DNA of 42,305 bases, from contig DATJHM010000005.1 of NCBI GenBank assembly GCA_035493895.1, positions 1-42,305 on the forward strand, given 5' to 3'. A model generated the notes under the pieces. It saw nothing but the letters and a program-made list of their open reading frames with translations, was not told the DNA's origin and did not search any database. Numbering within the stretch: position 1 is the first letter of the stretch; the number at the start of each line of letters is the position of its first letter. The position numbers were made by a program, and so were the translations under genes. Of the stretch, positions 1-8,310 are shown piece by piece. The stretch comes from DATJHM01 sp035493895. Lineage in GTDB: Bacteria > Chloroflexota > Ktedonobacteria > Ktedonobacterales > Ktedonobacteraceae.

Positions 1-1167
1 TTCAACGAACCGGGCCGTACGGAGTGGGAAGGCTTCGCGTCAGGCACGCGTGCCCTTGCCGCTGGTGGCACGACCAGTTTCGCCGAAATGCCCCTGAACG
101 CCTCTCCCCCCACCCTTGATGCTGCCAGTTTCGCCCTCAAGAAGCGAGCAGCCGAAGCCTCCGCGCTGGTCGATTTTGCCCTCTGGGGTGGTCTGGTGCC
201 GCAGAATCTTGACCATCTGGCCGAACTCGCGGAATGCGGCGTGATCGGCTTCAAAGCATTTATGAGCAACAGCGGCATCGAGGATTTCTCAGCCGTAGAT
301 GACGCTTCCCTGTACGAGGGGATGCGCCGGGCGGCCCAATTGCAAAAAATCGTCGCGGTGCATGCCGAAGATGAGCAACTCACGAGCGAACTGGCGCGTC
401 AGGCCATGGCGCAGGGCCGTACAGGTATTCGTGACTACCTGCGTTCGCGTCCGGTGCAGGCCGAGCTCAACGCGATCAGCAAAGCGATCCAGTTCGCCGC
501 AGAGACCGGTTGTGCGTTGCATATCGTGCATGTCAGCAGCGGCGGCGGTGTTGCCCTGGTGGCGGAAGCGCGTGCAAAGGGCGTCGATGTCAGTTGTGAG
601 ACCTGCCCGCATTATCTCGTACTAACTGAAGCAGATGTAGAGCGACTGGGGGCCGTGGCTAAATGCGCGCCTCCTCTGCGTTCGCAGGAAGTACAGGAAC
701 AGCTCTGGCAACACTTGTTTGCCGGGAATATCCAGTTGCTTGGTTCGGACCATTCACCTGCCCCGGCTTCGCTGAAGACGGCAAGCAACTTTTTCCAGGT
801 CTGGGGTGGCATCTCGGGCTGCCAATCGCTCCTCTCATTGCTGCTCACAGAAGGCTACGCCGCGCGTGCGTTGTCCCTGTCGATGCTGACGGAACTGACG
901 GCAGAAGCAGTGGCACGGCGTTTCCATCTTCCGCAGAAAGGACGTCTCGCGGTCGGCGCAGATGCGGATCTCGTTCTGCTGAATCTGCAAGCGCATACTG
1001 AATTACAGAAGGAGGATTTGCAGTATCGTCACCAGCAGAGTCCATACATAGGAAGGAAGATGCAGGGCACAATCCAGCAGACCCTCGTGCGTGGCGTCAC
1101 CGTCTATCGCAGTGGCGTATTCAATCCCGCCGCCCACGGACAATTCCTGATGCCCGCTAGAAATTAA
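1..1167 (+). CDS. allB: Allantoinase, 5'-truncated by window edge
   Basis: The product should open the hydantoin ring of allantoin to allantoate, in the cytoplasm, during purine breakdown. The frame is open from base 1, where it reads FNEPGRTEWEGF, the usual sequence just after the first metal-binding HxH of allantoinases, so only the N-terminal ~60 residues are missing. Visible amidohydrolase features are the probable carboxylated lysine in GFKAFMSNSG, metal-site histidines in VAVHAEDE and LHIVHVSSGGG, and the catalytic aspartate in LLGSDHSP. The C-terminal SPYIGRKMQGTIQQTLVRG is typical of allantoinase rather than dihydroorotase. An ATG at 88 lies inside the conserved core and is not the start. 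A molybdenum hydroxylase follows about 100 bp downstream on the same strand, which fits purine catabolism. Hydantoinase is the main alternative. Confidence 0.85.
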   Translation, partial: FNEPGRTEWEGFASGTRALAAGGTTSFAEMPLNASPPTLDAASFALKKRAAEASALVDFALWGGLVPQNLDHLAELAECGVIGFKAFMSNSGIEDFSAVDDASLYEGMRRAAQLQKIVAVHAEDEQLTSELARQAMAQGRTGIRDYLRSRPVQAELNAISKAIQFAAETGCALHIVHVSSGGGVALVAEARAKGVDVSCETCPHYLVLTEADVERLGAVAKCAPPLRSQEVQEQLWQHLFAGNIQLLGSDHSPAPASLKTASNFFQVWGGISGCQSLLSLLLTEGYAARALSLSMLTELTAEAVARRFHLPQKGRLAVGADADLVLLNLQAHTELQKEDLQYRHQQSPYIGRKMQGTIQQTLVRGVTVYRSGVFNPAAHGQFLMPARN

Positions 1168-1265
1168 ACCGGACATCAATACCGGATCATCACATCATTT
1201 TGCATCTGGGGCATGATATCATGCCCTGTGGCTACCGATGCTGCCCTATGGAAAGGCAGGGAGAT

Positions 1266-2690
1266 ATGTGGCAAACCTATATTCAACCAGCAAGCGTGGC
1301 AGAGACTGTTGCGCTTTTGCAACACTATACCGACAATGCGCGTTTGATTGCCGGTGGCACGGACGTGCTGGTCGAGCTACAGCGTGGCGTCAAACCCACC
1401 AATACCCTCATCGACATCAGTATCCTGCATGAGCTTCGCTATATCCGCGAGGATGAGCACTCTCTGGCATTGGGCGCGCTGACGACGCACAACGATGTCC
1501 TGCAATCGGCGTTGTGCCTGCAACATGCCCTTCCTCTGGTACAGGCCTGTCAGGAGGTGGGCGCGCCGCAGATTCGCACACGCGCTACCATCGCTGGCAA
1601 CCTGCTCACCGCCTCACCCGCGAACGACACCATCCCGCCACTCCTCGCGCTGGATGCTGATCTCGTCCTGAGTAGCAGTTCCGGCGAGCGCCTCGTCCCC
1701 TTGAGCCAGTTCTACCAGGGCGTACGTCGAACGCAGCTCAGAGCCGACGAAATGTTGCGTGAAATCCGCATCCCCATCTCTCCGGCGAATCGACGAAGCC
1801 TCTTCCTCAAACTGGGCTTACGCAGGGCACAGGCCATCTCCGTCGTCAATCTCGCGCTGGTGCTGACATTCGAGCAAACGACAATCAGCGAGGCGCATAT
1901 CACTCTGGGCTGTGTCGCCCCTACGGTCGTGCGTGCTCACACCGTGGAGAAATTTCTTATAGACAAAGAACTCACGCGGGATGTGTGGGAAGAGGCGGCC
2001 CCGCTGGTCCTGCAAGATTGTGCCCCGATTGACGATGTGCGTGCCTCAGCTGCGTATCGCCGCCAGACGCTGGTAAATCTTCTCTCCTACGGCCTTGAGC
2101 GCCTGTCTATTGCTCCCCAGAACACGACAAATCTCCCGACCGATAAACCCGTCCTGCTAGAAGGCGAAACCGCCCGGCGCAAAACAGCAGGCGGAGATAG
2201 CCGTTCATCATCTTCTGCATCGCCTATCGTGATCGAGACAATCCTCAATGGTGAGCCTGCTCGTTTCGAGGGCGCGGATAAGAAAACGTTGCTCAATCTT
2301 TTGCGCGAAGATGCCGGATTGACGGGCTGCAAAGAGGGCTGCGCAGAAGGCGAGTGTGGGGCGTGTACCGTCTGGCTCGATGGGCGTGCTGTTATGTCAT
2401 GTTTAGTTCCAGCGGCCCAGGCCCATCAGGCCGAGATCACCACAATCGAAGGATTGGGTAAAGCTGGTCAATTACATCCTCTCCAGCAGGCTTTTATCGA
2501 TTGTGCCGCCGTGCAATGTGGCTTCTGTATCCCCGGCATGCTCATGGCGGGCGCGAAACTCTTCGACGAGATCGCACAGCCAACGGAAGCGCAGATGCGC
2601 AGCGCGTTGAGCGGGAATCTCTGTCGCTGCACGGGCTATCGTAAAATTCTGGATGCGATGGCCGTGGTGGGAGGAGGCGAAAAGCAATGA
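1266..2690 (+). CDS. Fused FAD-binding and [2Fe-2S] subunits of a xanthine dehydrogenase/CO dehydrogenase-family enzyme
   Basis: This is the electron-transfer part of a molybdenum hydroxylase, 474 residues. Residues ~1-285 are a CoxM/XdhB-type FAD domain with LIAGGTDVLVELQ and a TIAGNLLTASPANDT loop. A linker of about 35 residues follows, then a complete CoxS/XdhC-type iron-sulfur domain. Plant-type cluster cysteines are C359, C364, C367 and C379. The second cluster is CGFC...CRC. The order FAD then Fe-S is the reverse of the Fe-S then FAD order in the small subunit of Rhodobacter-type XdhA, and matches an in-place fusion of coxM and coxS. ATG 1266 is preferred because GGGAG lies just upstream; an in-frame TTG at 1200 and ATG at 1248 would add unconserved residues. 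The stop overlaps the next start (ATGA). Confidence 0.9.
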   Translation: MWQTYIQPASVAETVALLQHYTDNARLIAGGTDVLVELQRGVKPTNTLIDISILHELRYIREDEHSLALGALTTHNDVLQSALCLQHALPLVQACQEVGAPQIRTRATIAGNLLTASPANDTIPPLLALDADLVLSSSSGERLVPLSQFYQGVRRTQLRADEMLREIRIPISPANRRSLFLKLGLRRAQAISVVNLALVLTFEQTTISEAHITLGCVAPTVVRAHTVEKFLIDKELTRDVWEEAAPLVLQDCAPIDDVRASAAYRRQTLVNLLSYGLERLSIAPQNTTNLPTDKPVLLEGETARRKTAGGDSRSSSSASPIVIETILNGEPARFEGADKKTLLNLLREDAGLTGCKEGCAEGECGACTVWLDGRAVMSCLVPAAQAHQAEITTIEGLGKAGQLHPLQQAFIDCAAVQCGFCIPGMLMAGAKLFDEIAQPTEAQMRSALSGNLCRCTGYRKILDAMAVVGGGEKQ

Positions 2691-4897
2691 GCAAACTGAT
2701 TGGTGCCTCTCTGCCACGACCAGATGCGAGCGGCAAGGTGAGCGGCAGCACGCGCTATCCCGCCGACCTCGTGAAACCGGATATGTATCAATTGCAGGTC
2801 GTCTTTGCCCATCGTCCTCACGCACGCATCCTGGCTATCGACACGGACGAAGCTTTGCAACTGCCAGACGTGCTTGCGGTGTTCACTGCCGAAGATATTC
2901 CTTATAATGCCTACGGGCTGATTGAGCCCGATCAACCGGCGCTATGTGGGGATGTGGTTCGCTTTGAGGGCGATAAAGTCGCTCTGGTTGTGGCAAAAAA
3001 CAAAGATGCTGCAATCAAGGGAGCTGCCCTTGTCAAAGTGAGTTATGAGGATCTGCCAGCCGTGACTGATGCGTGTGCCGCTCTGGCTGAGGATGCGCCA
3101 CTGGTCCATCCGAAGCGTGGCACGAACCTGCTGAGTCATTTCCCCTTGCGCAAAGGAGATATCAACAAAGGCTTTGCCGGGGCCGATATCGTGCTTGAAG
3201 AGACCTTTACGACTTCGTGGCAGGAGCACGCGTTTCTCCAGCCAGAGGCCGGGATCGCCTATCTCGACGCGCAGGATCGTGTGATCATCGAGACGGCGGG
3301 TCAGTGGTTGCACGAAGATCGTCGCCAGATTGCCGAGATGCTGAAGTTGCCAGCGGAGCAGATCATCGTGCGCTACGCTGCCATCGGCGGAGCCTTTGGC
3401 GGACGCGAAGATCTCTCGATTCAGCATCTGCTGGCTCTGGCCGCCTGGAAGCTCAAGCATGCGGTGGCGCTGGTCTGGAGCCGCGAAGAATCGATGCTTG
3501 CCCATCACAAACGCCATCCCGTCCAGATTCATACGCGCTGGGGCGCGATGCGGGACGGCAGAATCGTGGCCGTCGAAGCCGAGGCTATTGCCGATGGGGG
3601 AGCCTATGCCTCGACCAGTGTGGAGGTGCTGAAAGATATCGCTCTGTTCGCTACGGGCACCTATGACATTCCGCATCTCTCCGTCGATGGCTATGCCGTC
3701 TACACAAACAATATTCCGAGCGGTGCCTTTCGCGGCTTTGGCGCGCCCCAGGCTCAGTTTGCCTGCGAAGGCATGGTGACGCGTCTGGCTCAGGCGCTTG
3801 TGTTGGACCCTGCTGAAGTGCGCCTGCGTAATCTCTATCGCGAAGGTTCCATTGAGCCAACCAATCAACCACTTCCAGCGGGCGTCAGTGCCGTTCCTGT
3901 ATTGGAGCGTTGTCTGGAAGAGGTACGTACAGGTTGGGGATATGACCAGTTCGGCCAACCAACCTTCCAGCTCCCACAGCCAGCCGAGCCGTATATGCGC
4001 CGGGGCATTGGCATCGCGTGCGGCATTAAAAATGTGGGCTATTCGTTCGGTTTCCCCGAACAGGCGACTGCCACCGTCGAAGTATATGGTGAAGCCGAAC
4101 TGGAACGCGCCGTCGTACGTGTGGGTGCAGCCGATGTTGGGCAGGGGATACAGCTCGCTCTGCGCCAGATCGCGGCGGCCACGCTGCAACTCCCACCGGA
4201 ATGTATCACGATGATCTGCGACGATAGCCAGCAGGCACCGAATGCCGGAAGCGCTTCTGCCTCACGTCTGACCTTTATGGCGGGGCGTGCCGTGCACGAC
4301 GCTGCTCGTCAGGCGCGCGAACAGTGGAGCTTTACCGACAACGAGCAGGCTGTGGCTACCGAGCAGTATCGTGCCCCTGTGACCAGTGCCGTTGATCCTG
4401 AGACGTATACAAGCGTGCCGAATTATTGCTACGGCTATGCGGCTCAGGCCGTCGAGGTCGAGGTCAATTTACTGACGGGGCAGGTGAACGTGTTGCGCAT
4501 CATCAGTGCTCACGATGTCGGGCAGGCAATTAACATGCAGCAGGTGACGGGACAGGTCGAGGGCTGTCTGGCGCAGGCGCTGGGCTATGCTCTGCTGGAA
4601 CATTTTCAGATTCGCGATGGGCGCGTGCTGACCTCGCATCTCAGCACCTATCTCCTCCCGACCATCCTCGATATGCCTGTGGAGATCACGCCGATTATTC
4701 TGGAACTGGCCGATCCCCACGGACCTTTCGGCGCGCGTGGCATGGCCGAGATGGCGCTTGTCCCCTTTGCCGCCGCCGTATCACATGCAATTCATGAGGC
4801 GACTGGCGTCTGGCTGACGCAGCAACCTATGACACCAGAACGTGTGCTGACTGCGCTGATGAAGGCGCGCTCAGTGCGTATAGAGGAGAAATTATGA
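2687..4897 (+). CDS. Molybdopterin-binding catalytic subunit, xanthine dehydrogenase family
   Basis: This is the large subunit that holds the molybdenum cofactor and hydroxylates an N-heterocycle, probably a purine given the allantoinase next door. It is 736 residues, normal for CoxL/XdhA-type subunits. Seen in order: the N-terminal RPDASGKVSGSTRYPADL, the cofactor loop GGAFGGREDLS, the AFRGFGAPQAQF motif, ADVGQGIQ, GSASASRLTF, and near the C-terminus GPFGARGMAEMAL, whose glutamate sits where the catalytic base of the family lies. It starts inside the stop of the FAD-[2Fe-2S] gene and its own stop overlaps the next gene, so the three are translationally coupled. The substrate cannot be read from sequence: the AFRGFGAPQ loop lacks the AYRCSFR active-site signature of aerobic CO dehydrogenase, which argues against CO. 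Confidence 0.9.
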   Translation: MSKLIGASLPRPDASGKVSGSTRYPADLVKPDMYQLQVVFAHRPHARILAIDTDEALQLPDVLAVFTAEDIPYNAYGLIEPDQPALCGDVVRFEGDKVALVVAKNKDAAIKGAALVKVSYEDLPAVTDACAALAEDAPLVHPKRGTNLLSHFPLRKGDINKGFAGADIVLEETFTTSWQEHAFLQPEAGIAYLDAQDRVIIETAGQWLHEDRRQIAEMLKLPAEQIIVRYAAIGGAFGGREDLSIQHLLALAAWKLKHAVALVWSREESMLAHHKRHPVQIHTRWGAMRDGRIVAVEAEAIADGGAYASTSVEVLKDIALFATGTYDIPHLSVDGYAVYTNNIPSGAFRGFGAPQAQFACEGMVTRLAQALVLDPAEVRLRNLYREGSIEPTNQPLPAGVSAVPVLERCLEEVRTGWGYDQFGQPTFQLPQPAEPYMRRGIGIACGIKNVGYSFGFPEQATATVEVYGEAELERAVVRVGAADVGQGIQLALRQIAAATLQLPPECITMICDDSQQAPNAGSASASRLTFMAGRAVHDAARQAREQWSFTDNEQAVATEQYRAPVTSAVDPETYTSVPNYCYGYAAQAVEVEVNLLTGQVNVLRIISAHDVGQAINMQQVTGQVEGCLAQALGYALLEHFQIRDGRVLTSHLSTYLLPTILDMPVEITPIILELADPHGPFGARGMAEMALVPFAAAVSHAIHEATGVWLTQQPMTPERVLTALMKARSVRIEEKL

Positions 4898-5310
4898 GCG
4901 AGTTACGTATTCTTGTGGGTGGACAATTTGAATTTATTGCGCGCCTTGAGGAGGAGGATGCCCCTCTGACCTGTGCTGCCTTTAGCAAACTGTTGCCCTT
5001 CCAGAACAAATTGATTCATGCCCGCTGGAGTGGTGAAGCCACCTGGATACCGCTGGGCGACTTCCAGGTTGGCGTCGATTTTGAGAATCATACGAGCTAT
5101 CCCAGTGCCGGTCAGATCCTGCTCTATCCAGGTGGCCTGAGCGAGACCGAGATTCTCTTCCCTTACGGCTCGGCCAGCTTTGCCAGCCGCGTCGGCCAGC
5201 TCGCCGGAAATCACTTCCTGACGATCGTCTCCGGCAATGATCAGCTCAAAGCCCTGGGCCGCAAAATTCTCTGGGAAGGCGCTCAGGACATCATTTTCGA
5301 AAAAATCTAA
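4894..5310 (+). CDS. DUF3830 family protein (cyclophilin-like fold)
   Basis: A 138-residue cytoplasmic protein with no signal peptide or membrane segment. The pattern LRILVGGQFEFIARLEE, then AAFSKLLPF, ARWSGEATWIPLG and the glycine-rich SAGQILLYPGG is that of DUF3830, a family with a cyclophilin-like barrel, often encoded beside hydantoinase, allantoinase or molybdenum hydroxylase genes. Its biochemical role is not established. The start codon overlaps the stop of the molybdopterin subunit (ATGA), so it belongs to the same operon and probably acts on the same substrate or its product. The family name comes from recognition of the sequence pattern, not a search. Confidence 0.75.
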   Translation: MSELRILVGGQFEFIARLEEEDAPLTCAAFSKLLPFQNKLIHARWSGEATWIPLGDFQVGVDFENHTSYPSAGQILLYPGGLSETEILFPYGSASFASRVGQLAGNHFLTIVSGNDQLKALGRKILWEGAQDIIFEKI

Positions 5311-5317
5311 CCATGAT

Positions 5318-5382
5318 GTTCATCTCCGCCTCAAACATCCAGAAATACTACGATCCAGATAGAGCTATGGGCGGAGATGAAC
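5318..5382. terminator. 13-bp inverted repeat between convergent genes
   Basis: GTTCATCTCCGCC (5318-5330) and GGCGGAGATGAAC (5370-5382) are perfectly complementary and separated by 39 nt. The site lies 8 bp after the catabolic operon and before the convergent gene ending at 5447. The loop is long and there is no strong T-tract, so transcription termination is only the most likely of several roles. Confidence 0.4.
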
Positions 5383-5446
5383 GCTGTTTCTACCAAAATA
5401 AGAGATTGTGTAAAGGTCGAAGGTCTCTACTTCTGTCGAAAAAAAG

Positions 5447-6004
5447 CTATTCGACATAATGCTCAAAGAGGAGATCGTCCAGTTCGTGATGTGTATGGTA
5501 GTAAGAGTGCTCTTCCAATTCCAGGTTTGTCAGGCCTTTGGCGACCTCAAGGCGTACTTTGGCGGCGTCATCCTCGCTGTTGCCGACGAGCGTAGAGATC
5601 AGGATATTGTCTAGATCTTCGTGCTTCTGGTGGCGAGAGGACTCCTCTAAGTCCAATTTTGCCAGACCCCTGGCGGCTTCAGCGCGCACCTCCGGGCTAC
5701 TGTCCTTGTCTTTGAGCGCAGAGAGGAGCGCCAGAAAAACTTTATCATGTTTCTCTGTACGATAGTGTAACGCTGCCTGTAGCGCAATCCACATGAGGAG
5801 TGTCGCAGTGGCGAGCATCCCTGAAAGGTAGGCAAGTAATCCAAAGAAGTATACTTCACTGATACTGGATAAGGAGCTAAAGACAATCGTAAGTACTCCA
5901 AGAGCAAGAAAACTCAAGATGAGGGTAGTATTCGATCTATGATGAATCGCGCCTCCCAGACCAGATCTGCTGTTTGTTCTGTAAACCTTTGCTGACCTTT
6001 GCAT
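5447..6004 (-). CDS. Membrane protein with two HEAT-like repeats, unknown function
   Basis: I do not recognise a named family. The 185-residue product has a basic N-terminus, two predicted transmembrane segments (about residues 27-48 and 53-75), and a soluble helical tail. The tail contains an internal duplication: VRAEAARGLAKLDLEESS...HEDLD and VRLEVAKGLTNLELEEHS...HHELD, about 40 residues each. This resembles HEAT-type helical repeats ending in histidine-rich turns. The start at 6004 is supported by GAAGGAG about nine bases upstream. It converges on the purine operon and has no operon partner. It may be a membrane-anchored protein-interaction module. Confidence 0.7.
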   Translation of the reverse strand: MQRSAKVYRTNSRSGLGGAIHHRSNTTLILSFLALGVLTIVFSSLSSISEVYFFGLLAYLSGMLATATLLMWIALQAALHYRTEKHDKVFLALLSALKDKDSSPEVRAEAARGLAKLDLEESSRHQKHEDLDNILISTLVGNSEDDAAKVRLEVAKGLTNLELEEHSYYHTHHELDDLLFEHYVE

Positions 6005-6275
6005 TTTTGTGTCTCCTTCTCACTTAACACCTCTCATCTAACATTTTCAATAGACATTTTCTCTTTTATGAGTATAGAGTATATATGTCGCAACTATATC
6101 ACTATAGTATAGCTGCGTTTCACAGTAGAGTCACAAGGAGTATCCAATGAGGGGCGATGGGCATCGGGTACAGGCTTCTTTCCGTGACATTGTAAGGAGT
6201 ATCTGACCTCAAAATCCTGTAAATAAAGACAGAGAGCTGGTTTATCAAACAAAGTATTCCAATTGAAATATTACC
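6005..6275. other. Intergenic region, AT-rich, with possible 19-codon ORF
   Basis: The first ~110 bp hold AT-rich sequence that probably includes the promoter of the minus-strand membrane gene, with ACTATAGT and related steps. AAGGAGTATC occurs twice (6135-6144 and 6194-6203). The first copy would be a good ribosome site for a 19-residue ORF, ATG 6147 to TGA 6206 (MRGDGHRVQASFRDIVRSI). Whether this is translated is unknown; nothing else was found. Confidence 0.3.
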
Positions 6276-6304
6276 TTGACAGACACAGTACTATACTGTA
6301 TAAT
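6276..6304 (+). promoter_or_regulatory. Near-consensus sigma-70 promoter of the PadR cassette
   Basis: TTGACA (6276-6281), a 17-nt spacer, then TATAAT (6299-6304): both hexamers are exact consensus. The promoter sits 20 bp upstream of the PadR start codon. A TTG within the -35 box could be read as an in-frame start, but the ATG at 6324 with AGGTGAT upstream is clearly the real one. Confidence 0.9.
6285..6299. promoter_or_regulatory. Perfect palindromic operator inside the promoter spacer, likely PadR site
   Basis: ACAGTA-CTA-TACTGT is an exact inverted repeat filling the space between the -35 and -10 boxes and touching the first base of the -10. PadR-family repressors are known to bind such AT-rich dyads in their own promoters. 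Binding here should block RNA polymerase, so the cassette is probably autorepressed and induced by a ligand. Confidence 0.75.
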
Positions 6305-6323
6305 CCAGATACGAGGTGATGAT

Positions 6324-6653
6324 ATGAGTGAAAACAAACTTACCTCCGACCTGCTACGCGGACATACCGATACGATGATTTTACGGCTCCTATCGGAAGC
6401 TGACCGCTACGGCTACGAGATTGTCAAGCTGATTGCTGAGCGCTCGGGGGGTGAATATGAATTAAAGGAGGCCACGATGTACTCCAGCGTGCGGCGGCTT
6501 GAGGTGGACGGTGATATCGAATGGTATTGGGGCGATGAATCTCAAGGCGGAAGGCGGAAATATTTCCGGATTACTGAAAAAGGCAAAGCGACGTACGATC
6601 GCAACAAAAGCAACTGGGAGTACGCGAAGCGCGTGCTGGAGAACTTATTGTAA
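6324..6653 (+). CDS. PadR family transcriptional regulator
   Basis: A 109-residue winged-helix repressor. LRGHTDTMILRLLSEADRYGYEIVKLI is the PadR N-terminal helix region, LKEATMYSSVRRLEVDGDIEWYW the recognition helix and turn, and RRKYFRITEKGK the wing. The short C-terminal helix is the dimerisation part of PadR subfamily 2. ATG 6324 is chosen over an in-frame TTG at 6276, which lies in the -35 box. A perfect dyad in the promoter spacer suggests autoregulation. The next gene, whose N-terminus looks like the PadR-linked HAAS domain, begins 15 bp downstream, followed by an ABC exporter, so PadR most likely controls all four genes. Confidence 0.92.
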   Translation: MSENKLTSDLLRGHTDTMILRLLSEADRYGYEIVKLIAERSGGEYELKEATMYSSVRRLEVDGDIEWYWGDESQGGRRKYFRITEKGKATYDRNKSNWEYAKRVLENLL

Positions 6654-6668
6654 AGGAAATGCGCTGTT

Positions 6669-7538
6669 ATGAATGAGAAATTGACCAACTACGTAAACGG
6701 AGTTTTTGCTCCATACGATGGGGTAAAAAGCGCGACCGAATTAAAGGCGGATCTGCTCTCCGATTTGCAGGAGCGATTTCGTGAACTGAAAGCCGAGGGC
6801 AAGGATGACGAAACAGCCTTTAACATAACCATTGAGAGTATCGGCGACATTGAGCAAACCGTCCAGGAGGTCGCCAATCTCTCCCGCTCGCTGGAGCGGC
6901 AGGTGCTCATCAATTTTAGTGCGAGCAATCTGCCAAAGAGCGACTTTGCGGGCGTGATCGCGCATAAAGGAAATTTTACCGGGAGCGCGTTGCGCGGCTC
7001 TAACTTTACGGGCGCAGACTTAACCGGCAGCTCGTTTCGGGGCAGTGACGTCCGTGAAGCCAATTTTGATGGCGCAAATCTGACCGATTGCAACTTCTCC
7101 GCCCTTGACCTTGTGGATGCGAGCTTCCGTGCGTCCATCCTTGTGCGCACCAACTTCAGCACGTCGGGGCTGGTCGGCGTAAAATTCATCGGTGTCAAGT
7201 TGACATCTGTCAGCTTGACTATGACCGACCTGAGAAAAACAATCTTTGAAAGCTGTCTCTTTATCGGCGTGGACTTCAACTATTCGGATCTGCGCGGACT
7301 GCGATTTGATGGGCAGACCTTTATCGGCGTCAAGTTTGACAAGGCGGCGCTGAATGGCGCTTCGTTTCAGGGCGCGACACTCAAAAATGTGTCTTTCCTC
7401 TCGCCGTTTACCTGGTCTAAGAAATATTACCGTGCTATGAAATCCATTTCCTTTGACGGCGCGATGATGGATAAGTTGACGTATGCCGCGCTCAAAGGCA
7501 TGGAAGCTGATGTATCGAAGGTGACTGTTCTCTCATGA
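6669..7538 (+). CDS. HAAS-like N-terminal domain fused to pentapeptide-repeat domain
   Basis: A 289-residue cytoplasmic protein. Residues ~1-70 (NYVNGVFAPYDGVKSATELKADLLSDL through ETAFNITIESIGD) resemble the HAAS/DUF1700-type helical domain usually encoded after PadR genes. Residues ~95-260 are about sixteen tandem pentapeptide repeats of the A(D/N)LxX type, such as NFTGSALRGS, NFTGADLTGS and NFDGANLTDC. Such repeats form a right-handed square helix; in Qnr, McbG and AlbG it mimics DNA and protects gyrase from inhibitors. Whether this protein acts on gyrase is inference. It lies between PadR and an ABC drug-type exporter with short spacers, so it probably serves the same stress or drug response. 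Confidence 0.85.
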   Translation: MNEKLTNYVNGVFAPYDGVKSATELKADLLSDLQERFRELKAEGKDDETAFNITIESIGDIEQTVQEVANLSRSLERQVLINFSASNLPKSDFAGVIAHKGNFTGSALRGSNFTGADLTGSSFRGSDVREANFDGANLTDCNFSALDLVDASFRASILVRTNFSTSGLVGVKFIGVKLTSVSLTMTDLRKTIFESCLFIGVDFNYSDLRGLRFDGQTFIGVKFDKAALNGASFQGATLKNVSFLSPFTWSKKYYRAMKSISFDGAMMDKLTYAALKGMEADVSKVTVLS

Positions 7539-7548
7539 GGAAAAGATT

Positions 7549-8310
7549 GTGCAAAATAGTTCAATTCAGGTAAAAGATTTACAAAAATCATACAAGAAGC
7601 TCAATGTCTTAAAAGGCGTTCATTTCACCGTGGAACAGGGCAGCATTTTTGCCCTGCTTGGCTCCAACGGCGCGGGCAAGACAACGCTTGTCAAAATCCT
7701 CACCACGCTACTCAAACAGGACGGCGGAACGGCCATCGTCAACGGCTTTGATGTTGCGTCAAAGCCAGACCACGTGCGGCAATCAATCAGTCTGACCGGA
7801 CAATTCGCCGCTGTGGATGAGATTTTGACTGGGCAAGAAAATCTCATCATGATCGCCCGGCTCCGACACCTCAAAAATCCGCGCCAGGTTGCCGACGATT
7901 TGCTGACCCGCTTCGGTTTAACCGATGCCGCCAACCGCAGGGTGTCGACGTATTCAGGCGGGATGCGCCGCAAGCTTGACCTCGCTATGAGCCTGGTGGG
8001 AAAACCGCAGATCATTTTCCTGGATGAGCCAACCACCGGGCTTGACCCCGAGGGACGCATCGAGGTGTGGAAAGTGGTGAAGGAGCTTGCTGATGGGGGC
8101 AGAACCGTCTTCTTGACCACGCAGCAGCTGGAAGAGGCGGAACAGCTTGCTGATCACATTGCCATTCTCCATGAGGGAAAGATTATCGCCAGCGGTACGC
8201 TCATGGAGCTCAAAAAGCTGTTTCCACCTGCTGAGGTGGAGTATGTGGAAAAACAACCAACCCTGGAGGAGATCTTTCTTGCTATCATTGGCAAAAAGGA
8301 GGCACTGTAA
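7549..8310 (+). CDS. ABC transporter ATP-binding protein, DrrA-like
   Basis: A 253-residue ATPase of a two-gene exporter. Walker A is GSNGAGKTT (about residues 38-46), the signature YSGGMRRKLDLAMSL, Walker B IIFLDEPTTGLDP, and the switch region TTQQLEEAEQLADHI has glutamine in place of histidine, as in the DrrA/daunorubicin subfamily. The start is GTG 7549 with a TGAGG ribosome site ten bases upstream, just after the pentapeptide gene. The permease starts immediately at the next base after the stop. It most likely powers export of a hydrophobic compound; the substrate cannot be told. Confidence 0.92.
   Translation: MQNSSIQVKDLQKSYKKLNVLKGVHFTVEQGSIFALLGSNGAGKTTLVKILTTLLKQDGGTAIVNGFDVASKPDHVRQSISLTGQFAAVDEILTGQENLIMIARLRHLKNPRQVADDLLTRFGLTDAANRRVSTYSGGMRRKLDLAMSLVGKPQIIFLDEPTTGLDPEGRIEVWKVVKELADGGRTVFLTTQQLEEAEQLADHIAILHEGKIIASGTLMELKKLFPPAEVEYVEKQPTLEEIFLAIIGKKEAL

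Noticed and set aside
2942..4189. 415-codon minus-strand open frame
   Set aside because: Antisense to the molybdopterin subunit, whose motifs run across the whole stretch; no ribosome site or recognisable domain.
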